Origin: Bradyrhizobium sp. CCGUVB1N3
Lineage (GTDB): Bacteria > Pseudomonadota > Alphaproteobacteria > Rhizobiales > Xanthobacteraceae
Assembly: GCF_024199925.1 (NCBI RefSeq)
Contig: NZ_JANADR010000001.1
Location: forward strand, 8,435,501-8,499,500
Length of the DNA stretch: 64,000 nucleotides
Reading direction: 5' to 3'
Numbering within the stretch: position 1 is the stretch's first letter; every line of letters starts with the position of its first letter. The notes below the pieces were generated by a model that was given only the letters and a program-made list of their open reading frames with translations, did not search any database and was not told the origin of the DNA. A program made the position numbers and the translations under genes. Shown here piece after piece: positions 43,774 through 52,746 of this stretch.

Positions 43774-44132
43774 CGCGATACCCTCCCTTATTGACTTTCT
43801 TGATGTGAAGTCTGAATCGCCGAAGCACATCGAGGACATGACGCTGGTGGGCTTCGGCGTCGTCGTGATGGGTGAGACTGAGGCCGCTTTCGAGTATGCA
43901 ACGGCGCCCATCAATGTCAACGAAAGCACACGGAGTTGAGGCCGCGCGTGCCGTCACCGACGAGCGACGACGCGGACTCGTCGCGATGCCGCGCTGCAAG
44001 ATGAACGCGCCGGCGCGATGATGTGCAGCCATCGCCGACGACGAACGCGCCAGTTCGGTGAGCGCGACATCATCATGTCATATTCATGCCGGCGGTCTCA
44101 TGCAGCCGTCGCGGTCTCCTGCCGGGCGCAGC
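43774..44132. other. Intergenic region upstream of the CUT1 receptor gene
   Basis: This gap of about 360 bp precedes the CUT1 receptor gene on the minus strand, and follows the end of the mutarotase gene on the same strand. It must hold the receptor promoter. Short self-complementary runs are seen (for example CGACGACGAA repeats near 43950-44040), but no gene, operator or RNA I can name. Confidence 0.35.
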
Positions 44133-44158
44133 CCGCTTGAGGTGTTCACCTCAAGCGG
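44133..44158 (-). terminator. Hairpin at the end of the FucU/RbsD gene
   Basis: The arms CCGCTTGAGGTG (44133-44144) and CACCTCAAGCGG (44147-44158) pair perfectly over 12 bp. The stop codon of the mutarotase gene lies within the stem. No clear T-run follows on the minus strand, so it is a candidate terminator or message-end stabiliser. Confidence 0.55.
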
Positions 44159-44606
44159 CATCGGGCGGGATGACGCCCTTCTTGAAGATGAAGCAGCCGT
44201 AAAAGCGCCGCTCCCCGGTCTGGATCACGCAATAGGATTTTTTGGCAAGCTCGTAGAAGGCGAAGCGCTCGATCGATCCGAGCGGAAGCGGGCGGCGCTC
44301 CGCGGCGTCGATCTCGGCCTGAACTTCCGCCTGTACCGCGGGAATTTCGTTCGGCTGCCCCACCATCTCCATCCGCAGCGCCGGCTTGTCGACAAAACTG
44401 TCGAGCGGCAGCACGGAGAGGATCGCGCGCGCGGCCCGGCTTGCGCTGACATTGTCGATCCGCAGGAGCCGTCCCAGCACGGTCTGGCGCGCCACGGAGT
44501 CGGCCGGAAAATTGGTGTCGCAGAGCACGAGATCGTCGCCGTGCCCCATGGCACGCAACGCATGAAGCACATCGGCATTCAAAAAAGGGTCGATCGATTT
44601 CAGCAT
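44151..44606 (-). CDS. RbsD/FucU family sugar mutarotase
   Basis: This 151-residue protein interconverts sugar anomers (fucose or ribose pyranose forms) before phosphorylation. It starts 'MLKSIDPFLNADVLHALRAM', has the catalytic-histidine motif 'MGHGDDLVLCDTNFPAD', and ends 'FYELAKKSYCVIQTGERRFY', the FucU-type C-terminus. The length fits FucU (about 140-150). It is divergent from the sugar kinase gene, with 95 bp between, which should contain both promoters, and probably serves the same pathway. Confidence 0.88.
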   Translation of the reverse strand: MLKSIDPFLNADVLHALRAMGHGDDLVLCDTNFPADSVARQTVLGRLLRIDNVSASRAARAILSVLPLDSFVDKPALRMEMVGQPNEIPAVQAEVQAEIDAAERRPLPLGSIERFAFYELAKKSYCVIQTGERRFYGCFIFKKGVIPPDAA

Positions 44607-44701
44607 GCGGCGTCTCCCTTGACGAGATCAGGCTTCTTGGGTTGATTGACTATCCGACGTTGCGGCGCCGTCGTCCATATCGACGTTCACGATTTGTAAG
44701 G

Positions 44702-46150
44702 ATGATGTATCTCGGCATCGATCTCGGCACCTCGGCGGTCAAGACCGTCCTCGTCGACGACACCCAGCGCGTGATCGCGAGCGCGAGCCGGTCGCTCGCG
44801 ACGGCCTCGCCGTGCGCCGGCTATTCCGAGCAGGATCCGCGGCAGTGGGTCGAGGCGGTGTTTGCGACGCTGGATGAGCTGAAGGCGGATCATCCGCACG
44901 AGCTGGCCGCCGTCGAGGGTATCGGCCTGTCCGGCCAGATGCACGGCGCCACGCTGCTCGACGCGAATCTCAAGCCGCTCCGTCCCTGCATTCTCTGGAA
45001 TGATGGCCGCTCTGCGGCCGAGTGCCGTCAACTTGAAGAGCGCTGGCCGGCCTTGCGTGCCACGACCGGCAACAAGGCGATGCCCGGCTTCACCGCGCCG
45101 AAGCTTTTGTGGATCGCGGCGAACGAGCCCGAGATCTTTGCGGCGACAAGACTCGTGCTGCTGCCGAAGGCCTATTTGCGCCTGATCTTGTCGGGCGAAG
45201 CGATCGAGGATGTCTCCGACGCCTCGGGATCGCTATGGCTCGACGTCGCGCGGCGCGACTGGTCGGATGACGGCCTTGCCGCGACCGGCCTGTCGCGCAC
45301 GCACATGCCGCGGCTAGTCGAAGGCTGTGCGCCGTCGGCGCGGCTGACGCGCGAGCTCAGCGAACGCTGGGGCATGGTGAAACGGCCGATGATCGCGGGT
45401 GGCGCCGGCGACAACCCGGCCGGTGCCGTCGGCATCGGCGCGATCCGTCCGGGAACCGCGTTCATCTCGCTCGGGACATCGGGCGCGCTGTTGACGCCAA
45501 CCGACAGGATTGCCGCGAACCCGGATCGCGTCGTGCACACCTTCGCGCATGCGATCCCTGCAATGTGGATTCAAGCCGGCGCGATCCTCTCGGCCGCGTC
45601 CTGCCTCGCCTGGATCGCGCGGCTGCTTGGCGCCCCGGAAGCCGAATTGCTGGCGCCGCTCGGTGCGCGCCCGCAGGCGCCGTCGCCCATAAGCTTCCTG
45701 CCTTATCTTGCCGGTGAGCGGACGCCGCATGACGACCCCAATGTGCGCGGCATGCTCGATGGCCTGAGCCATGGCACCGATCGCACCGCGATTGTGCAGG
45801 CCGTGCTCGAAGGCGTTGCGTTTGCGCTGGCCGATTGCCGCGATGCGCTCGCGGCCGCCGGCCTTGCCGTCGCGGAGGCCGACGCGATCGGTGGCGGGTC
45901 GCGTTCCGCGTTCTGGCTCACTGTGCTGGCAAACGTGCTGAACGTGCCGATCCACCGCTTTGCAGCCGGCGAGACCGGTGCCGCGTTCGGTGCGGCGAGA
46001 TTGGGGCGCCTTGCTGTCACGGGCGAGGCGATCGCAGCCGTCTGCACGCCGCCGCGGCGCGTCGAGACTTTTGAGCCCGAGCGCGCGCTCGCCGATGCCT
46101 ATGCCGCGCGGCTTCCCGCATGGCGCAAACTGTACCGGCCGCGCCATTAG
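44702..46150 (+). CDS. xylB: Xylulokinase-like FGGY sugar kinase
   Basis: This 482-residue FGGY kinase phosphorylates a ketopentose, most likely D-xylulose. The N-terminal lobe has 'YLGIDLGTSAVKTVLVDD', 'GIGLSGQMHGATLLD' and 'PCILWNDGRSAAECRQLEE'; the C-terminal lobe has the catalytic aspartate in 'MIAGGAGDNPAGAVGIGAIR', 'AFISLGTSGALLTP' and 'AIGGGSRSAFWLTVLANVLN'. GQMHGA is the usual XylB signature. I chose the ATG pair at 44702 (the second is at 44705) because it starts the first strand directly; upstream in-frame codons are Arg-rich. A CUT2 importer operon follows on the same strand after 140 bp. Confidence 0.87.
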   Translation: MMYLGIDLGTSAVKTVLVDDTQRVIASASRSLATASPCAGYSEQDPRQWVEAVFATLDELKADHPHELAAVEGIGLSGQMHGATLLDANLKPLRPCILWNDGRSAAECRQLEERWPALRATTGNKAMPGFTAPKLLWIAANEPEIFAATRLVLLPKAYLRLILSGEAIEDVSDASGSLWLDVARRDWSDDGLAATGLSRTHMPRLVEGCAPSARLTRELSERWGMVKRPMIAGGAGDNPAGAVGIGAIRPGTAFISLGTSGALLTPTDRIAANPDRVVHTFAHAIPAMWIQAGAILSAASCLAWIARLLGAPEAELLAPLGARPQAPSPISFLPYLAGERTPHDDPNVRGMLDGLSHGTDRTAIVQAVLEGVAFALADCRDALAAAGLAVAEADAIGGGSRSAFWLTVLANVLNVPIHRFAAGETGAAFGAARLGRLAVTGEAIAAVCTPPRRVETFEPERALADAYAARLPAWRKLYRPRH

Positions 46151-46290
46151 CGTCGTGCGTTCCGCATGTGCACCCCATTGATATTGTCGGTTCGGTATTG
46201 CCCTGCGCCGCCGCCTTTTGTTTAATGGTCAAACCGCGCTGACAACGAAAGAGACGCGGGTGGGAAACGCATTGTGCGCCGGGAGGCACG

Positions 46291-47814
46291 ATGAACGATC
46301 CGATCCTCGAGATGCGCGGGGTCTCCAAATCCTTCTTCGGCATCAAGGCGCTGCGCGCCGTTGACCTTACCGTCTATGCCGGTGAGGTCCACGCCCTGAT
46401 GGGCGAGAACGGAGCCGGTAAGTCGACCCTGATGAAAATTTTATCGGGTGCCTACCGGCCCGATCCCGGCGGCGAGATCCGCATCGAGGGCAAGCCGGTA
46501 CGGATCGAAGGGCCACTCGGCGGCCGCGCCGCCGGCATCTCGATCATCTATCAGGAACTGTCCTTGGCCCCCAACTTGAGCGTCGCGGAGAATATTTATC
46601 TCGGCCGCGAGGTCTCACGTTCGGGATTGCTCGCGCGCGGCGACATGCGCGTCGGTGTCGGCCCGATCCTGGAGCGGCTGGGCGCCGACTTCACCCCGTC
46701 GACGCTCGTGGCACATCTTTCCATGGGCCAGCGCCAGCTGGTCGAGATCGCCCGTGCGCTGCACGCGCGTTCCAAAATCCTGATCATGGATGAGCCGACC
46801 ACCGCGCTGTCGGCCGGCGAGAGCGAGCGGCTGTTCGCGCTGGTCCGGCAACTGCGCGCCGAAGGGCTTGCCATCATCTATATCTCGCATCGCATGGACG
46901 AGGTCTACGCGCTCGGCGATCGCGTCACGGTGCTGCGTGACGGACGCCTGGTCGGCTCGCTCGACAAGTCCGACATCCGCGCCGACAGCATTGTCCGCAT
47001 GATGGTCGGGCGCGACGTCTCGTCTTTCTACAAGAAGGACCACGATCCCGAGGCTGGAAAGGGGCATCCGGTGCTCACCGCGACCGATATGTCCGACGGG
47101 CAGCGCGTCAAGGGCTGCTCGCTGACCGTGCATGCGGGCGAGGTCGTGGGACTGGCCGGCCTGATCGGCGCGGGCCGTACCGAACTTGCACATCTGATCA
47201 TCGGCGCCGCGCCGAAGGTTTCCGGCCGTGTCGAGCTCGAGGGCCGCCCAATCGACATCCGCGCGCCCGGCGAGGCGCTCGAGGCCGGCATCGCCTATCT
47301 CACCGAGGACCGCAAGGCGCTCGGCCTGTTCCTGGACATGTCGTGCCAGGATAACATCAACCTCGCGGTGCTTGGGCGCGACGCGAAGCTCGGCTGGTTC
47401 CTCGATCGCGACAAGGCGCGTGAGCGCGCCGACCGGGCTTTCGCGGGCTTAAGCATCCGCGCCGCAAATGCCGGCGTCCCCGCGGGCGGGCTGTCCGGCG
47501 GTAACCAGCAGAAGGTGCTGCTCTCGCGGCTGCTTGCAATCGGACCGAAGGTCCTGATCCTCGACGAGCCGACGCGCGGCGTCGACGTCGGGGCCAAGTC
47601 CGAAATCTATTCGATCATCGACAACCTCGCAAAGGCTGGCACAGCGATCCTCATCATCTCGTCCGATCTGCCCGAGATTATCGGCATCTGCGACCGCGTC
47701 ATCGTGATGCGCCTGGGGCACGTCGAAGGCGAGATCAGGCGAACTGCGACACAGCCGCTGACCGAGGAGGATATCATGGCACTTGCCACGGGGATGGAGC
47801 ACCTCGATGCCTGA
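46291..47814 (+). CDS. Sugar ABC transporter ATP-binding protein (CUT2, second system)
   Basis: This 507-residue tandem ATPase has a first domain with Walker [10 protein letters not shown], '[17 protein letters not shown]', signature '[15 protein letters not shown]' and '[12 protein letters not shown]', and a second domain with the usual altered Walker A ('[14 protein letters not shown]') and '[15 protein letters not shown]', '[14 protein letters not shown]'. It is the RbsA/XylG/MglA type. The order here, ATPase-permease-receptor, differs from the receptor-first order of the 11-16 kb system. An 8-nt overlap with the permease gene couples translation. CGGGAGGCACG precedes its ATG. Confidence 0.9.
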   Translation: MNDPILEMRGVSKSFFGIKALRAVDLTVYAGEVHALMGENGAGKSTLMKILSGAYRPDPGGEIRIEGKPVRIEGPLGGRAAGISIIYQELSLAPNLSVAENIYLGREVSRSGLLARGDMRVGVGPILERLGADFTPSTLVAHLSMGQRQLVEIARALHARSKILIMDEPTTALSAGESERLFALVRQLRAEGLAIIYISHRMDEVYALGDRVTVLRDGRLVGSLDKSDIRADSIVRMMVGRDVSSFYKKDHDPEAGKGHPVLTATDMSDGQRVKGCSLTVHAGEVVGLAGLIGAGRTELAHLIIGAAPKVSGRVELEGRPIDIRAPGEALEAGIAYLTEDRKALGLFLDMSCQDNINLAVLGRDAKLGWFLDRDKARERADRAFAGLSIRAANAGVPAGGLSGGNQQKVLLSRLLAIGPKVLILDEPTRGVDVGAKSEIYSIIDNLAKAGTAILIISSDLPEIIGICDRVIVMRLGHVEGEIRRTATQPLTEEDIMALATGMEHLDA

Positions 47815-48847
47815 TCAGGGATCTTCACCAGCAAAGGCGGCCACGGCAAACGGACTTGCCGCTGCCCAGGAGACGAAACGCCAGCGGGTCAGGCTCCTGA
47901 TCCAGGCGGCCGGCATGCTGCCGGTGCTGCTGCTCCTGTGCGCCGGCTTTCATTACCTGTCGGACGGCCGTTTCTTCACCGGCCAAAATCTCGGCATCGT
48001 TCTGCAACAGGCTGCCGTCAATACCGTGCTCGCCGCGGGCATGACCTTCGTCATCCTTACCGGCGGCATCGACCTGTCGGTCGGCTCGATCCTGGCGGCG
48101 TCCGCGATGGCCGGGTTGACGCTGTCAAAGCTGCCCGAGCTCGGGGCGCTGTGGCTACCGGCCGCCGTCCTCACCGGCCTCGGCTTCGGTGTCGTCAATG
48201 GTGCGCTGATCGCGTTGCTGCGGCTGCCGCCCTTCATCGTTACGCTCGGCTCGCTCACCGCCGTGCGCGGTCTGGCGCGCTTGCTCGGCGCCGACACCAC
48301 CGTGTTCAACCCTTCGATTCCCTATGCATTCATCGGCAACGGCTCGCTCACTCTCATTCCCGGCGTGATCTCGATTCCGTGGCTGTCTGTGATCGCGCTG
48401 CTCGTGATCCTCGTTTCCTGGCTGGTGCTGCGCCGGACCGTGCTCGGCGTGCACATCTACGCGGTCGGCGGCAATGAAAGCGCTGCGCGGCTTGCCGGCA
48501 TCAAGGTCTGGGCGGTGCTGATCTTCGTCTATGGCGTGTCAGGACTGTTTGCCGGCCTCGGCGGCGCGATGCAGGCGGCGCGACTCTACGCGGCCAACGG
48601 ATTACAGCTCGGACAAAGCTACGAGCTCGATGCGATCACCGCCGTGATCCTGGGCGGCACATCCTTCGTCGGCGGCATCGGCTCGATCTGGGGAACGCTG
48701 GTCGGCGCGCTGATCATCGCCGCGCTGTCGAATGGCCTGATCCTGGTCGGCGTATCCGATATTTGGCAATACGTCATCAAGGGACTGGTGATCATCGGCG
48801 CCGTCGCGCTCGATCGTTACCGCCTGCAAGGCTCGGCGCGCACCTGA
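47807..48847 (+). CDS. Sugar ABC transporter permease (CUT2, RbsC-like, second system)
   Basis: This 346-residue polytopic protein of the BPD_transp_2 family has '[20 protein letters not shown]', '[20 protein letters not shown]' and '[20 protein letters not shown]', with about nine hydrophobic segments after a short charged N-terminus. As there is only one permease gene, it should act as a homodimer, unlike the first CUT2 system. The ATG at 47807 lies in ATGCCTGA over the ATPase stop. The receptor gene follows after 98 bp. Confidence 0.89.
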   Translation: MPDQGSSPAKAATANGLAAAQETKRQRVRLLIQAAGMLPVLLLLCAGFHYLSDGRFFTGQNLGIVLQQAAVNTVLAAGMTFVILTGGIDLSVGSILAASAMAGLTLSKLPELGALWLPAAVLTGLGFGVVNGALIALLRLPPFIVTLGSLTAVRGLARLLGADTTVFNPSIPYAFIGNGSLTLIPGVISIPWLSVIALLVILVSWLVLRRTVLGVHIYAVGGNESAARLAGIKVWAVLIFVYGVSGLFAGLGGAMQAARLYAANGLQLGQSYELDAITAVILGGTSFVGGIGSIWGTLVGALIIAALSNGLILVGVSDIWQYVIKGLVIIGAVALDRYRLQGSART

Positions 48848-48945
48848 CGATCGGTGCGCGAAGGTACAGCCACTCGCGCTGTGGAACTCCGTTGCGGCAA
48901 CTGGTCAGCCGCGCGGGACATCAAATCAGACCAGGGAGGAAGCCA

Positions 48946-49893
48946 ATGTTGAAGACGATCTCGCTTACCAGCGCCGCCGTGGCGCTTGCCCTGAGCTCCG
49001 CGCCGCTGCAGGCGAAGGAGCTCAAATCCATCGGCGTCTCGCTCGGTTCACTCGGCAACCCGTTCTTCGTCGCGCTGTCGAAGGGCGCCGAGTTCGAGGC
49101 CAAGAAAACCAATCCCAATGTGAAAGTCACGACCGTCGGCTTCGAATACGATCTCGGCAAGCAGGTGACCCAGATCGACAACTTCATCGCCGCCGGCGTC
49201 GACCTGATCCTCCTGAACCCCGGCGATCCCAAGGCGATCGGCCCGGCGATCAAGAAGGCGCAGGCCGCCGGCATCATCGTCGTCGCGGTCGACACCGCCG
49301 CCGAAGGCGCCGATGCCACGGTGACCACGAACAACGTCCAGGCCGGCGAGATCTCCTGCCAGTACATCGTCGACAAGCTCGGCGGTAAGGGCGAGGTGAT
49401 CATCGAGAACGGCCCGCAGGTCTCGGCGGTGATCGATCGCGTGAACGGCTGCAAGAGCGTGTTCGGCAAGAACCCCGGCATCAAGGTCCTGTCCAGTGAC
49501 CAGGACGGCAAGGGCTCGCGCGAAGGTGGCCTCACTGTGGCGCAGGGTTACCTGACCCGCTTCTCGAAGATCGATGCCATCTTCGCCATCAACGATCCGC
49601 AGGCGATCGGTACTGATCTGGCGGCGCGCCAGCAAAGCCGCTCCGGCATCGTCATCACCGCCGTCGACGGCGCCCCCGACATCGAGGCCGCGCTGAAAGA
49701 CCCGCAGTCGCCGCAGATCCAGGCCTCGGCCTCGCAGGACCCGTTCTTCATGGCCCGCCGTGCCGTGCAGGTCGGCGTCGGCATCCTCGGTGGGCAGAAG
49801 CCCGCCTCGACCGTCGAGCTGCTGCCGTCGAAGCTCGTGACGCGTGACAACGTCGCCGACTACAAGGGCTGGACCTCGGATCGCACGCAGTAA
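48946..49893 (+). CDS. Sugar ABC transporter substrate-binding protein (CUT2, RbsB-like, second system)
   Basis: This 315-residue receptor has a Sec signal (residues 1-23, ending LQAKE) and the ribose-type fold: 'KSIGVSLGSLGNPFFVALSK', 'LILLNPGDPKAIGPAIKKAQ', 'GIIVVAVDTAAEGADATVTT' and 'IDAIFAINDPQAIGTDLAAR'. It is about the size of RbsB. GGGAGGA precedes the ATG at 48946, and the hairpin at 49911 follows its stop, a good boundary for high receptor message. The binding site looks pentose-like, which agrees with the xylulokinase upstream, but specificity is not certain. Confidence 0.9.
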   Translation: MLKTISLTSAAVALALSSAPLQAKELKSIGVSLGSLGNPFFVALSKGAEFEAKKTNPNVKVTTVGFEYDLGKQVTQIDNFIAAGVDLILLNPGDPKAIGPAIKKAQAAGIIVVAVDTAAEGADATVTTNNVQAGEISCQYIVDKLGGKGEVIIENGPQVSAVIDRVNGCKSVFGKNPGIKVLSSDQDGKGSREGGLTVAQGYLTRFSKIDAIFAINDPQAIGTDLAARQQSRSGIVITAVDGAPDIEAALKDPQSPQIQASASQDPFFMARRAVQVGVGILGGQKPASTVELLPSKLVTRDNVADYKGWTSDRTQ

Positions 49894-49910
49894 CGGTATT
49901 GCGTTTGCCG

Positions 49911-49933
49911 GCGCCGCCCCTTGCGGGCGGCGC
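49911..49933 (+). terminator. GC-rich hairpin after the receptor gene
   Basis: The arms GCGCCGCCC (49911-49919) and GGGCGGCGC (49925-49933) form a 9-bp stem, 17 bp after the stop codon. No T-run follows, so it may protect the receptor message end or slow RNA polymerase rather than end all transcripts. Confidence 0.6.
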
Positions 49934-50011
49934 TGGAACGCTGCAAGAGGGGAGGCGTTTGTGATCGACGGCCTGTGCCGTTCGACATATCCCCTGTGAG
50001 TGACGCCGCCT

Positions 50012-50842
50012 ATGCAGCAATCCGATCGATCGACCTCGTTCGCATCCCGCCTCGTCGGGCAATACGCACTCGTGACCGGCGCGTCCCAAGGGATCGGGCG
50101 CGCGATCGCCGTTCGCTTCGCGCAGGAGGGGGCAACCGTCGCCATCAATTACCTTGAGCACCGTGCGGATGCAGAGCAAACGCTGGCACTGGCGCAAGCC
50201 GCCTCGCGCGGGCATGGTGATCGGGACCACCTCGTCGTTCAGGCCAATGTCGGCGTCGAGGCTGACATCGCGCGAATGTTCGATTCAATTCTGTCGCGCT
50301 GGCCGCGGCTCGATTGCCTGGTCAACAATGCCGGCTTCCAGAAGGAATCGCCGAGCGAGGCGCTCGACATCGAGGCCTATCGCCGCATCATCGACGTCAA
50401 TCTCAACGGCGCCGTGCTCTGCGCGCAGAAGGCGCTGGCGCATTTCGTCAGCCGCGAGGGCGGCGGCACCATCGTCAATTGCTCGAGCGTGCACCAGATC
50501 GTCCCGAAACCCGGCTATCTCGCCTATTCGATCAGCAAGGGCGGCATGGCGAACCTGACGCGCACGCTGGCGCTCGAATTCGCCGGACGCGGCATTCGCG
50601 TCAACGCCGTGGGGCCGGGCGCGATCGACACGCCGATCAACGCAGCCTGGACCGGGGATGTGACGAAACGCGAAGGGGTCGAGAGCCACATTCCGCTCGG
50701 CCGGGTCGGAACGGCCGAAGAGATCGCCGCGGTGTTCGCCTTTCTTGCCTCGGACGAGTCGAGCTACATCACCGGTCAGACCATCTATGCCTGCGGAGGT
50801 ATTACGCTGTTCGGTGAATTCCGCGAGAACTGGGCGAGCTGA
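50012..50842 (+). CDS. Short-chain dehydrogenase/reductase (SDR), sugar dehydrogenase-like
   Basis: This 276-residue classical SDR has the cofactor motif TGASQGIGRA (about residue 22), NNAG, the catalytic serine in 'IVNCSSVHQIVPKPG', and YSISK for the YxxxK pair. 'FLASDESSYITGQTIYACGG' is the usual C-terminal region of glucose 1-dehydrogenase-like SDRs. It is the last gene of the pentose block and could oxidise the imported sugar or polyol. Start ATG at 50012; an in-frame GTG at 50000 is possible. Confidence 0.87.
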   Translation: MQQSDRSTSFASRLVGQYALVTGASQGIGRAIAVRFAQEGATVAINYLEHRADAEQTLALAQAASRGHGDRDHLVVQANVGVEADIARMFDSILSRWPRLDCLVNNAGFQKESPSEALDIEAYRRIIDVNLNGAVLCAQKALAHFVSREGGGTIVNCSSVHQIVPKPGYLAYSISKGGMANLTRTLALEFAGRGIRVNAVGPGAIDTPINAAWTGDVTKREGVESHIPLGRVGTAEEIAAVFAFLASDESSYITGQTIYACGGITLFGEFRENWAS

Positions 50843-50872
50843 CCTTCTTATGTCATAACACTCCAACTCCTC

Positions 50873-50973
50873 ATCCCGAGGAGCCCGCCGCAGGCGGGCG
50901 TCTCGAAGGATGGCCGCGATATCCGGGCCTTCATGGTTCGAGACGGCGCTGACGCGCCTCCTCACCATGAGGG
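50873..50973. repeat. Intergenic palindromic repeat (Rhizobiales type)
   Basis: This element contains the hairpin GCCCGCC-GCA-GGCGGGC and a second, longer one with arms based on TCATGGT...ACCATGA enclosing GGCGC-TGAC-GCGCC. The layout CATCCCGAGGAGCCCGC...GTTCGAGACGGCGC is a familiar multi-copy element in Bradyrhizobium-like genomes. It sits upstream of the permease gene. Confidence 0.7.
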
Positions 50974-51013
50974 GCAGGACGCAGCGAGACTGACGCGGGA
51001 CAAGAGAGGGAAC

Positions 51014-52354
51014 ATGGCCACGGGCTCCGATGAGCATGCAAGCGGCTACTTTCCGCGCTGGAAGCTGAAGACGTCGGGCGTGATCCTGCCCGAGGAGCGG
51101 CTGCCCTGGGGCCAGACCATCATTGCCAGCCTCCAGCATGGCGTCGCGATGTCCGGGGCGACGATCATCGCGCCGCTGCTGATGGGGTTCGACCCAAATC
51201 TGGCGCTGTTCTTTTCCGGCGCCGGTACGCTGATCTTCTTTACGGTCGTTGCCGGACGCGTGCCGAGCTATCTCGGCTCCAGCTTCGCCTTCATTGCCGT
51301 CGTTATCGCGGCGACCGGCTATTCCGGGAAGGGACCGAATCCGAATATCGATGTCGCGCTCGGCGGCATCGTCGGTGCCGGCGTGCTCTACGGCATCATT
51401 GCGCTGATCGTGATGTGGGCCGGCGTCGGCTGGGTCGAACGCCTGATGCCGCCGGTCGTCACGGGCGCGGTGGTCGCCGCGATCGGTCTCAATCTCGCGC
51501 CGGTGGCCGTGAAGGCCGTGAGTGCAGGCGCGTTCGACACCTGGGTCGGACTGTTGACTGTTCTGATCATCGGCCTGACCGCGGTGGCGGCTCCGGGATT
51601 GTGGCGCCGGCTGCCGATCATCGTCGGCGCCATCGGCGGCTATCTCCTTTATCTCCTGCTCGCCAATGGTTTCGGTCTGGGCAAGCCGATCGATTTCACC
51701 CAGCTTTCGGCCGCGCCATGGATCGGCCTGCCAAAATTCACGACGCCGACCTTCCATGCCGACGCGATCTTCCTGATCGCGCCGGTCGCGATCATCCTGG
51801 TCGCCGAGAATCTCGGCCACATTAAAGCCATCGGAGCGATGACCGGCCGAAGTCTGGATGGCTATCTCGGCCGCGCATTCCTCGGCGACAGCCTCGCGAC
51901 GATCGTTTCGGCCTGCGGCGGCGGCACCGGCGTCACCACCTATGCCGAAAACATTGGCGTCATGGCGGCGACGAAGGTCTATTCGACGCTACTATTCGCG
52001 GTGACGTCCGTGGTGTCGATCCTGCTCGGCTTTTCGCCGAAATTCGGCGCGCTGATCCTGTCGATCCCGGGTCCCGTGATTGGCGGCCTGTCGATCGTGC
52101 TGTTCGGCCTGATCGCGGCGATGGCTGGGCGAATCTGGGTCGAGAACAAGGTCGACTTCTCCGCCCCCCGCAACCTGATCACGGTCGCCGTTGCGCTCAC
52201 CGCCGGCGCTGGCGATCTCACGCTCAAGTTCGGCGCCTTCACGATGGGCGGTATCGGCACCGCGACCTTCGGCGCGATCGTGCTCTATCAGGTGCTAGCC
52301 ACGAAGAACGAAGGTAACGGTTCCGTCACGCCGCCGGCAGCTCAAGCGCGATGA
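51014..52354 (+). CDS. NCS2 family nucleobase:cation symporter (uracil/xanthine permease)
   Basis: This 446-residue transporter of the NCS2/NAT family takes up purines or pyrimidines with a cation. It has about 12-14 hydrophobic segments. Family signs are 'QHGVAMSGATIIAPLLMGFD' near the start, 'LVAENLGHIKAIGAMTGRSL' (the conserved TM8 glutamate region), and 'LSACGGGTGVTTYAENIG'-like segment written here as 'VSACGGGTGVTTYAENIGVM'. GAGAGGGAAC precedes the ATG at 51014. UraA-like specificity for uracil is most likely, since the region has PurP/UraA character, but xanthine is possible. Confidence 0.87.
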   Translation: MATGSDEHASGYFPRWKLKTSGVILPEERLPWGQTIIASLQHGVAMSGATIIAPLLMGFDPNLALFFSGAGTLIFFTVVAGRVPSYLGSSFAFIAVVIAATGYSGKGPNPNIDVALGGIVGAGVLYGIIALIVMWAGVGWVERLMPPVVTGAVVAAIGLNLAPVAVKAVSAGAFDTWVGLLTVLIIGLTAVAAPGLWRRLPIIVGAIGGYLLYLLLANGFGLGKPIDFTQLSAAPWIGLPKFTTPTFHADAIFLIAPVAIILVAENLGHIKAIGAMTGRSLDGYLGRAFLGDSLATIVSACGGGTGVTTYAENIGVMAATKVYSTLLFAVTSVVSILLGFSPKFGALILSIPGPVIGGLSIVLFGLIAAMAGRIWVENKVDFSAPRNLITVAVALTAGAGDLTLKFGAFTMGGIGTATFGAIVLYQVLATKNEGNGSVTPPAAQAR

Positions 52355-52565
52355 CGCCGTCGCCGCTGTCTGCGGCCCTGACACTGTCGCGTGCCACCGA
52401 TTCAATGGCGGGCCATCGCTCGCGGAACAGCGCCGATGCGTCGTGAAAATTCGAAGCGTCAACCCTGACGCAGCAGGCCCGCCGTCGGCCACCATCCGCT
52501 ATCTGAAAGGAGAAAGTAAAGCCGACGCGCTCTCCATCGCCATCGACCGCCCGCTGTCTTTGCAT
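52326..52565 (-). CDS. Small hypothetical protein, DUF1488-like
   Basis: This 79-residue frame on the minus strand begins MQRQRAVDGDGERVGFTFSF, reads 'CCVRVDASNFHDASALFRER' and ends 'GDGVIALELPAA'. The pattern (an aromatic first strand, a central acidic/aromatic helix and a short final strand) recalls DUF1488 proteins, though I cannot test it. AGGGGA stands 6-7 nt before the ATG at 52565; an upstream ATG at 52586 is less supported. Its 3' end overlaps that of the permease gene by 29 nt, convergent. Confidence 0.45.
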   Translation of the reverse strand: MQRQRAVDGDGERVGFTFSFQIADGGRRRACCVRVDASNFHDASALFRERWPAIESVARDSVRAADSGDGVIALELPAA

Positions 52566-52746
52566 CAGTGTCCCCTGATGTTGCATTCACCGGCGCACCT
52601 TTCGTTTTCGATTTGGAAATTCCTGCGGCGCTATTGTGGCGTTGTTCAAATAGGTTTGCAGTGTTGCAAACATCTGACACTTATCGTGAGGTAGCGCTTC
52701 CAAGCCCTGTTCCCGATGACTACGATTGAGGCAGTCGGCCGAATAC

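Noticed and set aside
42316..43794. Long plus-strand open frame opposite the CUT1 receptor
   Set aside because: Antisense shadow in GC-rich DNA; repetitive Arg/Val/Asp composition with no recognisable domain.
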